Part shown: positions 32,190 through 62,127 of the stretch, piece by piece
Numbering within the stretch: the first letter of the stretch is position 1
Layout of the letters: each line of letters begins with the position of its first letter
DNA from: Gadus chalcogrammus
Lineage: Eukaryota; Chordata; Actinopteri; Gadiformes; Gadidae
Direction of reading: 5' to 3'
DNA length: 64,000 nt
NCBI RefSeq assembly: GCF_026213295.1
Contig: NC_079412.1
Coordinates: 4,047,813 to 4,111,812 of the forward strand
The notes under the pieces: generated by a model
What the model was told of the DNA's origin: nothing
What the model saw: only the letters and a program-made list of their open reading frames with translations
Databases searched by the model: none
Program-made: the position numbers and the translations under genes

Positions 32190-33290
32190 GGCATCTTGGC
32201 CATGGAGAAACCTAAAATAAAGCTCCCGAATCACCGGTCTCCTCCGGGGATAATCAGTTCATAACTCAATGTTGTCGGGTGGTGAAACGTCAATCTCGTC
32301 AAAGTAGCTACTCCAAAGCTGTTTGGTGATCGTCGGGTAGAGCGTTCCGCATCAGATAATGGAGGGGGCTGGCCATGGTGGCGTAGCCTGGGGACCGGGG
32401 GATAAACCTCTGGTAGTAGCCAACGAGACCCAGGAACGACTTCAACTGTTTCTCAGAGTTGCAAGCTTGTGGATCTCTTTCTTACTGTGATCTGACACAA
32501 ATTTAGATCCAAGTCACTCAAGCCACGTTCTGTTAGGGCTTCTGCCATGTCAGACAGGTCTGTTTTTTGTTCTTCTGTGATATGTTGGCTGTTGGACTTA
32601 AAACACGAAAGCTCATCAGGCTGAAATTCCAAAACAGCCAGACATGGGTACGCATCTGCCAATTTAGCATTCCCCTTGATTTTTGCTTATCAGTGGGGTT
32701 TATGACCTTCATAGGGACCCACCAATCTCACCACAGAGGAGTCACCAGTCTGTCGACAAGAACCCTTCTTGGGATTTAATTAGACTTTGTCGGCTCAACC
32801 CCCACATTGCAGCCCAGGGGACCACGTGATTTTTCCAAGAGCTTTCCTCAAACCAGGTTTTCCTCTCAAGAGTGTCACGACTTGGTTGAGTTTGACCGTT
32901 CCTATGAGGTTGGGCACAGCCGCATCTTTCAACCGATTAATTCATCACGCCCTCCAACATCAGGACCAACATCAGTCGTCTCAGAAGTCATTGTCTAGAA
33001 TACATCTGAATCCTTGAAACTGTGTCAAATACATTACATTTTTTTCTATGATGAACTCATCCACCTGACCGGAAACTAGTGTGGGCACGTTCACTGTACA
33101 TCCATACGCTTCAAGCTGCAGAACACAAAGTCTCTTCGGATGGACTCTCTTCCCTCCACATCCGATCAGGACATTATCCAAGTCTTGCTGAACATCATTG
33201 TCCAGGAAGCCAGAGACGTTGTTCTTCTGTTCTACGGCCTCACACACAGAACATGCCATTGAACCTGTGTCTAATATGGCGTTCACTGTT
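32190..33290 (-). mobile_element. Ty3/gypsy retrotransposon remnant
   Basis: The minus strand shows an aspartic protease segment at 33286-32981 with the active-site LDTGS. Lower down, at about 32460-32290, is the RT thumb/connection motif FLGLVGYYQRFIP, then ATMASPLHYLM. That order (PR then RT) and those motifs fit gypsy pol. The protein is broken by stops and deletions, and no LTRs were identified. Confidence 0.75.
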
Positions 33291-33311
33291 TCATATCCAT
33301 TAACAACAATA

Positions 33312-34446
33312 TGGGCCCTATCGAGCGTTCTTTTCCCACCACCGCCACTCGCCGGTAAATTAGGGATTGATCATGCTCCCCAAGGGGCGGTTCGGCGGAA
33401 GGAGGAGGCGTGTTCTGGCGCAAACGGTATTTTGCCGTTTCTGAATACCATTGCGCTACTGACCAGGAAATACCTGGTTTAAAGTCAGTGGCGCTTTGTT
33501 CAGATGCTATTTTAAGGGCCCGCATGCGATGCATACGGATTGCTTGTGCACCTCGCGCATACACTTTGCTTCTCCCATCTACCTAGCCGCACATTCTTGG
33601 TAAATTATTTGGGAAAGAACAGCTGATGCAGCGGTAATAAGTTGTACTTTTAAATCAATGCATCTGCAAACACCGTACAGCAAACACATATTTTCTTGAC
33701 AGAGACATCGTGTAGGCCTACATGCCCATAACTTTTAGGATTGATGAGTATTTGATCGTGAAAAACATTGTTTTACCGCGAGTGAGTGTTAAAAAGAATG
33801 AATGAATGCGGGCGCGCGTGTGTGCTCTGTTTAAACACACGCAAACTAAACACGTAACGCATAATACAATCAATGGCAATGTATATTAACGCGGGGACAC
33901 ATGCATATTAGGATAGCATACAATACTGATAAGAAACACTGTCTATAATGTATTGCGTATATCATTAAATAGAACCACAGTTACCGCATATCATATGTTA
34001 TATCATAGGCCTATACGTTTTCTTTGCGGAAATTTATTTGAGGACTCAGTATTTCTGAAGATGTGGAAGAAAAACCCTTATTCCATGTGTGAATTAGGCC
34101 ATATTATTTGGCAATAAACTGAGCCATTTGCAGTTTGAAATTCATGTGCATCTGTCTCATCGGAGACTGCAGACGCGCTGTCAAAATATCAACTCGTCCG
34201 ATTCAAATGCGCTCATGGCTCTTAAAGGGGATGGGAGCTGGCACTCTCATTGGTTTGTTGGACGTGACGCCCAAACCACACCTACGGGTAACTAGGCTAC
34301 TTCAGACCAACCCTTTTGACATTTGCGCCGCGACGCAAGTGTCATTTTTCAGCCAGTAAAAGAGCGATAGCGCCGTAGAACCGCCCACAAAGCTACTTGC
34401 GCTTTGCGCTTCCCACTTGCGTTTCAGACCGTTAAAATAGGGCCCT
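33312..34446. mobile_element. GGGCCCTA-ended dispersed element, copy 1
   Basis: Both termini contain GGGCCCTAT, and the right end reads CACTTGCGTTTCAGACCGTT then AAAATAGGGCCC. The interior shares several hundred bases, inverted, with 53541-54558 (for example GCGCGCGTGTGTGC, ATTCATTCATT, and a run near ACACCGTACAGCAAACACAT). It is a non-coding DNA element common in teleosts. The superfamily was not assigned because a clear target duplication was not seen. Confidence 0.65.
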
Positions 34447-34984
34447 TTGTGTGTAAAACAAAATATTGCTTCTCTTTAAATGCTGTGTGTTCTGAAAGAT
34501 GACAGTCTGATGACTGAGAAGACTCTCGCAGACTGACTTATACCAACAGTAAATCACTGAGGGATTTCCTTTAAGACCCACACTAAACTTCATCTTAAAA
34601 TGTAGGCCGTCTAGTTTTCCTGTTTTGGAGTGGTGGAAGGGGCAGGCCAGGCTGCAGGGGAGGCCGTGTTAGGGCACTCATGTTTCATGTATCCTCACTG
34701 GTGACAAAGAAAACACAGGCGCTGTAGATGACAATGGGCTATAGTACCATGAGAACCGCTAAGACTCATCTCCTCTGATTTGAGGGGTTGTAACCCCGAA
34801 AGGCAGGAGGTCTTGCAGGGGCAGTTAACCCAATGCCTTACTGAGCATCTCAGCCATCGCATCAATTCTGCAAGTTCCGCACTTCCCTGGGGTTGACCCA
34901 CACTCTGCTTGTGGGAATGCAACATAACTTAGGGTTCAGATCCACCTACATCCTGCATGCTAATGCTCACTGAAGCAACTGTTA

Positions 34985-35300
34985 AGGGTACGGAACGTGG
35001 GGACCCAAGTGCAGAACACGGAAGGCAGAGACGGGGTAAAGGGAAACAGGGTTTATTGGTAGGCAGGCGGGTAATCAGACAGGCAAGGGGGTCAGGTAAC
35101 AGGCGGGCGATCAGACAGTCAGGGGCTTGGCGACAGACGGGTAGTCAGGCAGGCAGGGGTCCGGTAATGAGCAGGCAGTCAGGCAGGCAAGGACTCGACA
35201 GGCGGCTAGTCAGGCAGGCAGGGGTTCGATGGCGGGGGAAGTACTATCGAGGAAGAGAGGTGGTTATCAAGGGTTCAGGCTAGAGACAGAGTTTTCAAGA
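34985..35300. repeat. CAGGCAGG-type minisatellite, possibly LTR-derived
   Basis: Degenerate copies of GGCGGGTAATCAGACAGGCA-like units of about 30 bp follow a GGACCCAAGTGCAGAACACG segment. That context resembles the primer-site/LTR region of fish gypsy elements. LTR status is unproven. Confidence 0.5.
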
Positions 35301-35481
35301 ATACTGGTAAGACCGATACTGACTGTGTAGACGTAACGACGAACTGGCGCCGGCTGGTAGGAGATCTCCGGCTGAAGTAGGGAATGGTGATTTGATGATT
35401 GCTTGTCTTAAGGGGGTACGCACCCATGGGTGGGGATGAAAACAGGCATCAGGCATGACACTTTATGGACTTAACCATTAG

Positions 35482-35516
35482 GTTAGGGGTTTTCACAAAT
35501 AATGAAAACCCCTAAC
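35482..35516. repeat. 14-bp perfect inverted repeat
   Basis: GTTAGGGGTTTTCA and its exact complement TGAAAACCCCTAAC are separated by 7 bases. They lie immediately before the SINE. Confidence 0.9.
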
Positions 35517-35757
35517 TCAGGAGGTAGAGCGGGTTTGCTGGTAACCGCGAGGTTGCTAGTTCAATCCCCGGCTCCTCCTAGCTGGGTGTCGAGGTGTCCA
35601 TGAGCAAGGCCCATAACCCTAACTGCTCCCGACGAGCTGCATGGTTAACTCCATCGTCAGTGTGTGAATGTGTGCATGAATGGGTGAATGTCAGGCAATA
35701 TTTTAAAGCGTGTTTGATAAAACCGCTATATAAATGCACTTCCATTTACCATTTACC
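35508..35757 (+). mobile_element. tRNA-derived SINE
   Basis: The head has Pol III boxes: an A-box-like CTCAGGAGGTAGAGCGGG at about 35514 and a B-box-like GGTTGCTAGTTCAATCC at about 35551. A conserved body follows (GGTGTCCATGAGCAAGG, ACTGCTCCCGACGAGCTG, GTGTGTGAATGTG). The tail is CTATATAAATGCACTTCCAT followed by ATTTACC repeats. This matches a SINE type widespread in teleosts. Confidence 0.8.
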
Positions 35758-36069
35758 ATATAATACGTACAAGCAGTGTTTTGCAATGACCAACTATTTA
35801 TTTGTGTTTGTAAGTTCAATGGTTTCTGCATGTACCTGGTGAAATAGGTTTAAGGTATATTGTGGCTGTGAAAGTTGTGTTTACTATTTTCTGAATTGTA
35901 ATTAATTTATTTCAAGACAGGGACAGTGCACAATCAGACATTAATTTTGTACAACAAGAGAATATGCGTTGTGCCAGGTTCTAGCATATTGCTATTTTCC
36001 ACCTGTATTCCCTGGCCAGGTTGGTGGAATATTACATACAATTTTGTATAGAAAGAAGAAAATAAGTCA

Positions 36070-37330
36070 AATAACAGAACAAAGCATGCGGCATTCAGAT
36101 ACATAGTCACTCACAGCCTCAACTTTGAGTGAATACCTTATGTATCTGACGTCAGCTAGGTTATATTTCAGTGTGTTTCTCCGTTTTTTAACATGTTTTT
36201 TAAAACTAAGAGTTGGTTCAAGGGTAACACCTAAGTACTTGAATTTATCCACATTGTTAATTGTTTGCCCATTTATTGAGACGTCGGGGCAATCTTTTAC
36301 AGGTTTTTCTAAGTTTAAGGTGAGGCATGAGTTGTGTAACCAGACAGTAACCTTTTGCATTGCCTTTGTTAATTTCTTGGCAACCTCTGTAGCGCTCTTA
36401 CCATGAGTCTATATAACAGTGTCGTCTGCAAACATTATTATGCTCAGTGTTTCCCCTAGAATTTTTTTTAGGCCCGGTGGTAAGAGCTGATAGTGTGATT
36501 TGTTATAAATTTTTCACGGGATGCTAGAGTATTTGTTGGTATTTGTTGGACGGGGGGGGGGGGGGGGGGGGGAGAGGTATGGAGCGATTGTTGACGGGGG
36601 GGGGGGGGGGGGGGGTGGGAGGAGAGCGATTGTTGACGGGGGGGGGGGGGGGGGGGGGGGGGGGGTTGTACGTCTTCAAACTTCGTCTGGGCTATAAGGA
36701 AAAAGTCAATGATAAAAAAAATTGTTTCAATGTTAACTAATTTCATGTACAGGAGCATAAAGCACCAATACATATTGAGATAGCTGGTGGTGAGCTTGGA
36801 TGGTTATGATATTATGGCTAATAATAATAATAAAAAAATAAAAAAAATTTTTTTTTTTTTTTTTTTTCTCTTTTTCATTTTTTTGGCCGGTTGTTGGCCT
36901 GGCGGGGGCGCTCGTTGGCCTGGCGGGCCGCCAGGCCTGAACAATGGTAGGGGAAACACTGATGCTTATATCATTACACATTGAAGGCAGGTCATTTTAT
37001 ATATATGCTAAAAAGTAATGGTCCCAAGATTTATTGTTGTGGTATACCAGTGGGCATGCTTTAAATTGAGAAAACGTATTGTTAACACGCACAGATTGGT
37101 CATAAGGTATGATTTTATCCAGTTTTGGCTTATTGATGAATGATTGTAGTTACCAAGTTTGTGAAACAGTTTGTTTGCATTGACAGTATCAAAGGCCTTG
37201 TACAGGTCTAGAAAGTAGGCTACACACCAACCACTCCTCCTTGGTCTAGGCTCTTAGCAGAGGCACCTTTTTGTGGTCAATCAGTTATACATGTTAGTCT
37301 GTTTTTTGTTTAGTATTGTCTGTTTTCTGT
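36070..37330 (-). mobile_element. LINE RT fragment split by a hAT-like element
   Basis: The minus strand from 37330 reads YKAFDTVNANKLFHKLGNYN and continues to CNDIS at 36962. After the insert it resumes as IIMFADDTVI (36444-36410) and then LNLEKPVKDCPDVSINGQ and KYLGVTLEPTLSFKKH. It belongs to the same RT group as 6400-11050. Confidence 0.8.
36445..36961. mobile_element. CAGTGTTTCCCC-ended element with three long G runs
   Basis: The ends CAGTGTTTCCCCTA and TAGGGGAAACACTG are perfect inverted repeats. The direct repeat is 5 bp (ATGCT, 36440-36444 and 36962-36966), confirmed because removal restores the LINE reading CNDISIIMFADDTVI. Inside are runs of 21, 20 and 28 Gs (36552-36572, 36596-36615, 36638-36665), separated by ...CGATTGTTGAC units, and a T run near 36850. 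Confidence 0.8.
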
Positions 37331-37369
37331 AAATTGTACATAAAGGTCAATAGGCTCTTCAAGTTTGGT

Positions 37370-37911
37370 CTCACATAAGCTGTTATTGGCCGGGACGGAT
37401 CTACATGACGACAGACTTTGTGGTCTGGATGGGTCGGGATGTTGACTATGAGATTACGGGACGATGAGCTGGACCGGAGGGTACAAAATCAAAACAACCG
37501 ACACCGGCCCCTGTGAGAGACATCTTTCTCCTCTTCAGAGAGCCGAGATCGCTGAGCTGCAGTACCGGTTTGCTGACATCTTCTCTTCACATATTTCTTT
37601 AAATACACTATAATGTCTTATTTATTTTATAATACAATATTTTAAAATACCCATTCCTAAACTATCTATTCGCTTTGGATCACATAAATCCAATGCGAGC
37701 AGTCCAGCATAAGGTTATGGGAGACGAACTAACAGCCTAATAAGGGGGCCCCAGGCCCTCCGTCCCGGCCTGAATCCCAACTCCTGTACCCAGAGCAGGG
37801 GGGCCCAGGCCCTCCGTGTTTAAACCCCACCTCCTGTACCCAGAGCCGTTTGCTGTCCCGGGCCGGCCCACTACTCTCCCCACCGGCTTCCAGGCTCCAC
37901 TCTATCTCACC
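37370..37911 (+). promoter_or_regulatory. p3h1: p3h1 upstream region and 5' UTR
   Basis: The sequence before the start codon is GC-rich near 37740-37910. It contains a tandem duplication of about 57 bp (GGCCCAGGCCCTCCGT, CTCCTGTACCCAGAGC, at about 37745 and 37800). No TATA box was seen close by. Transcription starts cannot be placed from sequence. Confidence 0.4.
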
Positions 37912-56207
<18,296 letters not shown>

Positions 56208-56570
56208 TCAAAATGGCACTGTAATATTTGTATTTGTATTTTTTATTTAGTTAAAATGTATTTAAAATTTTACAAAATGTATTAATATGGGAAGGCAAAG
56301 TTACAATATTGTAGTGTTATAAAAGCCGTTGTTTTTGGATACATTTTAAACCCGAACCATGTTGAAATACAAAGGACTGCTGTGTTGTTACTGAATTAAA
56401 TCCAATGAACTAATTGATAGTTAATGTGAGAGAATTGCCTCGACTGAATATATTACATAAAAGTATTTTTTGTGTCTGAGGCCAATGAAAAAGACACCTT
56501 CAAAGCTGACTTGATTAAGGAAAGTGAGTTTTCAACAGCCTTTTCGTGAAAGTATACCGAAATAAACACC
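56208..56570 (+). terminator. p3h1: p3h1 3' UTR and likely polyadenylation signal
   Basis: This is AT-rich sequence after the stop codon with AATAAA at 56561-56566. No earlier canonical hexamer was seen. Confidence 0.45.
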
Positions 56571-56991
56571 GAAGTGCCACACAAAGCGACAATAAATCTA
56601 CTATATATAGCCACGATTAAACATAAGTAAATAGGCCAACAGCTGTTGGTTTTTGTTTATAAACAGGACAAAACGTACGCAAAGCACGCAGAAAAGACTG
56701 ATGCATTTCTACAAAACACCTGGTATAGGCTTAAATAACCATATCCATGCTTGTTTAATACTTAACCCAGCCGATAGGGGGTAGTATAGAAGCATTTTAA
56801 TTTCTTGCGCCACATTTGATTGACTATTTTAGTGGATATGGGGCCTGCATGTTACTATGTGCAGCCTGAGATACTGTGGCATAAACCTTATAATCTAACC
56901 AAGGTTAATTCTATCTAATTCAAACTGACATTTTACCCTTAATCAGCTGTGAAGATTAAAACGCTTGCAAATTCACATTTGAGACCGTTAA

Positions 56992-57327
56992 AGGCACCCA
57001 GTGCAACTTTATGTAAACATTCAATGAAAAATAAACATTCAATTTCTAGTCTTTTTTACACGTAGTAAGTTTCAATAACTCCATACCATTACATATCGAC
57101 ATTCAAGGAGCAAAGATGAGACGTCGTTGTGTGGTGAGAACTGATAGAAAATCGTAAACAACAACAATCGCCGGTGGGGAGAAGCCATTTTTCCATTGAC
57201 TGGAAGCCTGCTTTATTTATTGTAGGTTACAAAAAATAAAGTATGGAGTTATTGAAACTTACTACGTGTAAAAAAGACTAGAAATGTAATGTTTATTTTT
57301 AAGCCTCGAAAGATGCACTGGGTGCCT
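56992..57327. mobile_element. TTAA-flanked foldback element, deleted copy
   Basis: It has the same ends and left arm as 48864-49293. TTAA lies at 56988-56991 and 57328-57331. The inner part of the right arm is missing: the text jumps from ACAAAAAATAAA to GTATGGAGTTATTG at about 57241. The flanks CATTTGAGACCG and GGTCTCAAATG are themselves inverted. Confidence 0.85.
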
Positions 57328-57746
57328 TTAAGGTCTCAAATGTTCAAATTTATTCTACCTTCTTTTGTGACATAATTTCGAATCTGGGATTAATATTATC
57401 TTCTATCCATATTTCTATCTTTTTCCGTTATCTTATTTGTATCCAATTGCTGTTAATTGCAACATTGTGCCAAATGCCCACAGATTCCCCTGAGACTAAA
57501 TTGTGGGTAACCTGCAAAGATGTTCGCGGTTATTCTTACAGAAAGTAAAATATGTGTGCTGTCCCCATTAAGACTGGTCTGTCTGTCTGTGTCCTTTGCA
57601 GCTCCAACCAAGTGGGTGCTGGGATGCATAATTGTGTGGTTGTGTAGGCTTAGCATGTAGATGAAGTCATGTTTTCACACAAAGACCATCTACGCATGCA
57701 TACCCACGTGTGCACGCGTGCGTACACACACAAACGCACTCTCACA

Positions 57747-57749
<3 letters not shown>

Positions 57750-57836
<87 letters not shown>
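57750..57836 (+). repeat. (CA)n microsatellite
   Basis: Long CA run; first of a cluster downstream of p3h1. Confidence 0.98.
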
Positions 57837-57838
<2 letters not shown>

Positions 57839-58172
57839 CAAAGCACCATACTGTGTGTGTTTTATTTTGACACTAGCAGCAGCCGTGCAGATGAACTGAC
57901 AGCAGTAAGCTTTTTGATTGAGGGGTCGACTCAGAGCTGGAGGGGGGCTGGGAACGGCCTCTCCTGCCTGGCATCTAGAAGACGATCCGTGCATGCGCAC
58001 AGACTACGTCAAAATGTGTGAGTGAAACATTCCTCTGACGCTCTGCAAACTGGGCTGACACAGCCCGGCTGACACAGAGCCCGGCTTCTAAGCTGCCAGT
58101 GTGTCATGCAAATTCTCCCGTAAGCACGCACACACATAAACACAAACACACACGGTCACACACACAAACACA

Positions 58173-58281
<109 letters not shown>

Positions 58282-58802
58282 GCCCTCAACACCAACCTAT
58301 TGCCATATCAAAAAATACAAACAAAAAAAAGATATAATAATTTCTCCTTACTTGTCTCAGGAAAATAAGTCTTAAGTAAGGAACAAAGCACGACCAACAC
58401 AGATTAGATATTAGTTACTTCTATACAATCTATAATGGTCATTATTCTTTAACTTTAACTAACTTTAACAATAACTATTGTGAGGAGATCATGTGATATC
58501 AACCAGACTCAGAGCGGTTTCAACACCTCACATGGGTTGGAGAGTGGCGTTGATGACAGTTAATGGGTCATTTTGATTGGTTGAATTGGTCGAATGGGCA
58601 TGTGATGTTACCTTTTGGGTCACAAAAGTAACAAACAAAGAAACAAACCAAAAAATATGTAATAAATAATAAGGATCTTGCTTACTAGTAGAATACTATA
58701 ATACATGATGGCTGATGTCTTTGCATGTGGGCTTTAACGTGCATATTTACTGAGTGCCCTCTTTGTGTCCTCACTGTATTCTACTATTTAGCAAATCAGT
58801 AA

Positions 58803-58805
<3 letters not shown>

Positions 58806-58872
<67 letters not shown>

Positions 58873-58880
58873 ACACACAA
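58806..58880 (+). repeat. (CA)n microsatellite
   Basis: CA run with one CT interruption near its end. Confidence 0.97.
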
Positions 58881-58994
58881 TACCACACACATACACAATA
58901 CCACACAAGCAATACACAAGCCACTTTGTTGCTTTTCTCGATACTTGTGGTGCATGGCTGTGTCCATTCTTTGCCAAAAGAGAGTGGGAGAAGG

Positions 58995-59007
58995 AGAGAG
59001 AGAGATG

Positions 59008-59082
<75 letters not shown>
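58995..59082 (+). repeat. (GA)n microsatellite
   Basis: GA run with single interruptions (GACAGAGA). Confidence 0.97.
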
Positions 59083-59086
<4 letters not shown>

Positions 59087-59487
59087 GTATAAGCACTCTG
59101 AGGTTGGTACAGCTGTCTCTGATTGTTCTGCCTACAGCAAGACCCCAATTTGAATGTTATTTAAATCAAATGAAATCGGAATCAAAATGCACTTGTAACC
59201 ACACCACCCTCTTGGGTGGGTGTGGGTGGATGTTCTTCTGTGTGTGCGTGTGCATGTGTGTGTGCGTTGGAGATTGAGTGAGCTGTTGTATCAGGGTTGT
59301 GTTTGGTGGTGGTGGAGACTGGGGAGGGTGGGTGTTCCTCGGCCAGACCACATGATCTGTCTTGGTTGCCGGGGCGATGCAGTGGCGCACAGAGATGTTG
59401 GTGGCAGGTTCAGGTTGGGCACAGTGGGACGTGAGGAGCCGAGATTACCTCTGGAAGAGAGCAAAACAAAACCACAGGCCCAGCTCT

Positions 59488-59490
<3 letters not shown>

Positions 59491-59566
<76 letters not shown>

Positions 59567-59575
59567 GCTCTCTCA
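59491..59575 (+). repeat. (CT)n microsatellite
   Basis: CT run with a degenerate end. Confidence 0.97.
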
Positions 59576-59659
59576 GTCTCTTGCTCGAGGGAAACTAAAG
59601 GAAACTTTTTATTGTAACCCTCTTTGGCCACGGAAGGCAGTTGAAGTTTAGTAACCTTG

Positions 59660-59832
59660 TGTGTTTGTCTTTGTGTGTGTGTGGGGCGGCTTATGTGTGG
59701 GTGTGAGTGTGCCTGTGTGTGTGCGTTTGTGTGCCTGTGTGTGTGTCCGTGTCTGTGTGTGTGTGCATGTGTTTGTGTGTGTGTGTTTTTGCATAGGTGT
59801 GTGCCTGTATGTTTGTGTGTGTGTGTGTGCAG
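59660..59832 (+). repeat. Degenerate GT-rich tract
   Basis: GTGTGTG blocks broken by CC, TT and CA. It faces the (CA)n array at 59981, so the two could pair. Confidence 0.85.
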
Positions 59833-59980
59833 CCCTTCTTTGTGATGTGAGTGTACAGTGTACTGCTGAGCCCAATGTCCCTTTTGTTAGGGGCAGGACA
59901 GCAGCATTGCCTTTTAAGATTTGAGGTCTTCCAATGGGAAAGTAATAACTGTCCAACACACGCACACACACCGACACACC

Positions 59981-60107
<127 letters not shown>

Positions 60108-60199
60108 CCCAATGTCAGTACCCAGGACATTTCTCCAGGTGCCTCAGTTCCCCTCCGCCTATTTATGGCTGCTGTAGTCTGCCAACCACGGCAATCCTC

Positions 60200-60550
60200 T
60201 ATGATTGGATTAGATTAGATTAGACTCTATAATATTGGATTATATTAGCTATGATGGGATGAAATGAGATGGATTTGATTAGAATAGTTACAATTATATC
60301 CAATCCAATATCATATAGTCTGGTCACTAGACTATTTTATATTAGATCAAATTAGATTAGATTAGATTGGATTTGTTTTACTGAATTGGATTAGATTATA
60401 GGCTGGAACTGAACAGATTATTAATATTATAAAATCTTATGTTAGAATAGCCTAGTATGGCATTATAGACATTATTAGAGTCATCCTTTTTACTTTATTT
60501 ATCTTCTTATTTTACATTAGATTCGATTTTCTTACAATTATATTGTCATT
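60200..60550 (+). repeat. Degenerate GATTA/ATTAG repeat
   Basis: TTAGATTAGATTAGA-type pentamers, perfect at 60205-60220 and 60340-60370 and decayed between. Confidence 0.75.
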
Positions 60551-61979
60551 GCGCAACCTAACCTGGTTAATTAAAGGTACCCACCAGATCTTTCAGATGT
60601 TCCCTAAAAGTTTAGATTAGACGTTCCCTAAAAATCTTTTTCATATCCGTCTATTTCTTTTACTCTCTTTAGTTTCCAAAATTTAGCAGTGAACACCAAG
60701 ACGTTCGTTCTTTCCGATTTATTTTACAAAGTTGAAGAGAAAATGACCTAGCACCAAGAAAAGTTGAAAATAACACTAATGCCGCGTTTCCACCGGAGGG
60801 TGCGGTTTGGTTCGGTTCACAAAGGTACGGCACAGATCGCGTTTCCACCTCCAAAAGTGGGTGTGACCCGGACTGAGCCCTACTGTGCCTCGTCTCGCAC
60901 TCGTCTCGCAGTACTCCTCCGTCAGGGTACTGATGCTGCGTTTTATTATCCATCCGTCTCGGAGGTCCGAGGACGTTGCCTAGCGACACGCACAAACACG
61001 CCCCTTTTCCTCGGACGGCGAACTCGCCATCTCGGTTGAACTCAGTGGTGACCGAGCAAAAATCCGAGACAGAATTCAAGATGGCTGCACCCAGTGTGAC
61101 TTGAAGTATGAACTGTTTTCATTGTGCTTGGCCCACTTAGGTGGTTTAAATGGCAATTTCAATCACTCGTATTACTGCAGTACCTTACTGCGTTCGTATC
61201 TCTGCCTATGGCCTATAGCCTACTTATTTTGGAGGGCCTGGTCCTCTGTCAATGCTACCGCGACCGAGCAAAATAATAAAACGCTTGAAGTGTGGGCGTG
61301 GGGTCAGATCCGAGAGCCGAGTCGGTTCGCAGAGAATACTCAAACGCAGCATCATACGCCTGAAGCGGTGCCGGCAAGTTCGAGTTACACACGCCCTCCA
61401 TTGATTGGTCGACAGAATCGTCACTTCCGGGCGGCATGGGGATAAAAACAAACAAACAGGAGCCAAGGTATTATTCTGGACAATGGAGATGTCGCGCAAA
61501 ACTTTAGCTTGGGTGAACAAGGAGGTGAAGACGTTCCGAAACTGTTGTTTAAAGACTTCCATGGTAGCTCTTGGTTTAATGCGTCGTGTAACTGTGCGTT
61601 CACACCAAAATGCGAAATTGTCCCCCATTCACATTGTCGCAGGAGGTTTGTCGCGCCACACATCATAATCTGTCGCTGTGCAAGTTTTGTCTAATTTGTC
61701 GCGCCACAACAAGATATCCACCGTTGCATGTTTTTAACTTTTGTGGAAGAGGGAGAGACGTCGGAGGACCCGACGCAGTATATTCATAATATTGTAATGA
61801 CCACGGAAGAGGCAGTGAATGAAGTATTGAATAAACAGAGATTTATTAGATAGGCCTACCTAATAAACAGGAACACACAAGACTGGAAACCATAGCCACG
61901 CCGGTAAACAAACCCCGAGAAGCCCAATCCCTATGAGAGCTCCCCGCGCTACGGCCATCCGGAGGCGCACAGAGCTTTT

Positions 61980-62119
61980 GGCCGTGATATTATATATACA
62001 AATATTATATTATATACTATTATATTATATATAGAGCTCCGGGAGTCGCAAACGGCAACATTCACTTTCTCGTCCATGCTGCAGTTCACCCCGGACTGCA
62101 CTGCACTGAGTTTGATGGT
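61980..62119 (-). repeat. Fragment of the dispersed block seen at 20755-21130
   Basis: ATATAGAGCTCCGGGAGTCG, then CAAACGGCAACATTCACTTT, is the complement of 20985-21030. An AT-rich palindromic stretch precedes it, as in that copy. Confidence 0.6.
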
Positions 62120-62127
62120 TGAACACT

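Noticed and set aside
34957..35283. 108-codon Arg/Gly-rich open frame
   Set aside because: Translation of the CAGGCAGG minisatellite with no protein family.
37535..37600. Possible exon with AEIAELQYRFADIFSS after a TTCAG
   Set aside because: Short and isolated; resembles a decayed gypsy pol segment as much as an exon, with no partner exon or donor.
37816..37911. Upstream in-frame ATG for P3H1 adding 32 residues
   Set aside because: Weak context, it would place the signal peptide internally, and the sequence overlaps the promoter duplication; ATG 37912 has a TCACCATGG context.
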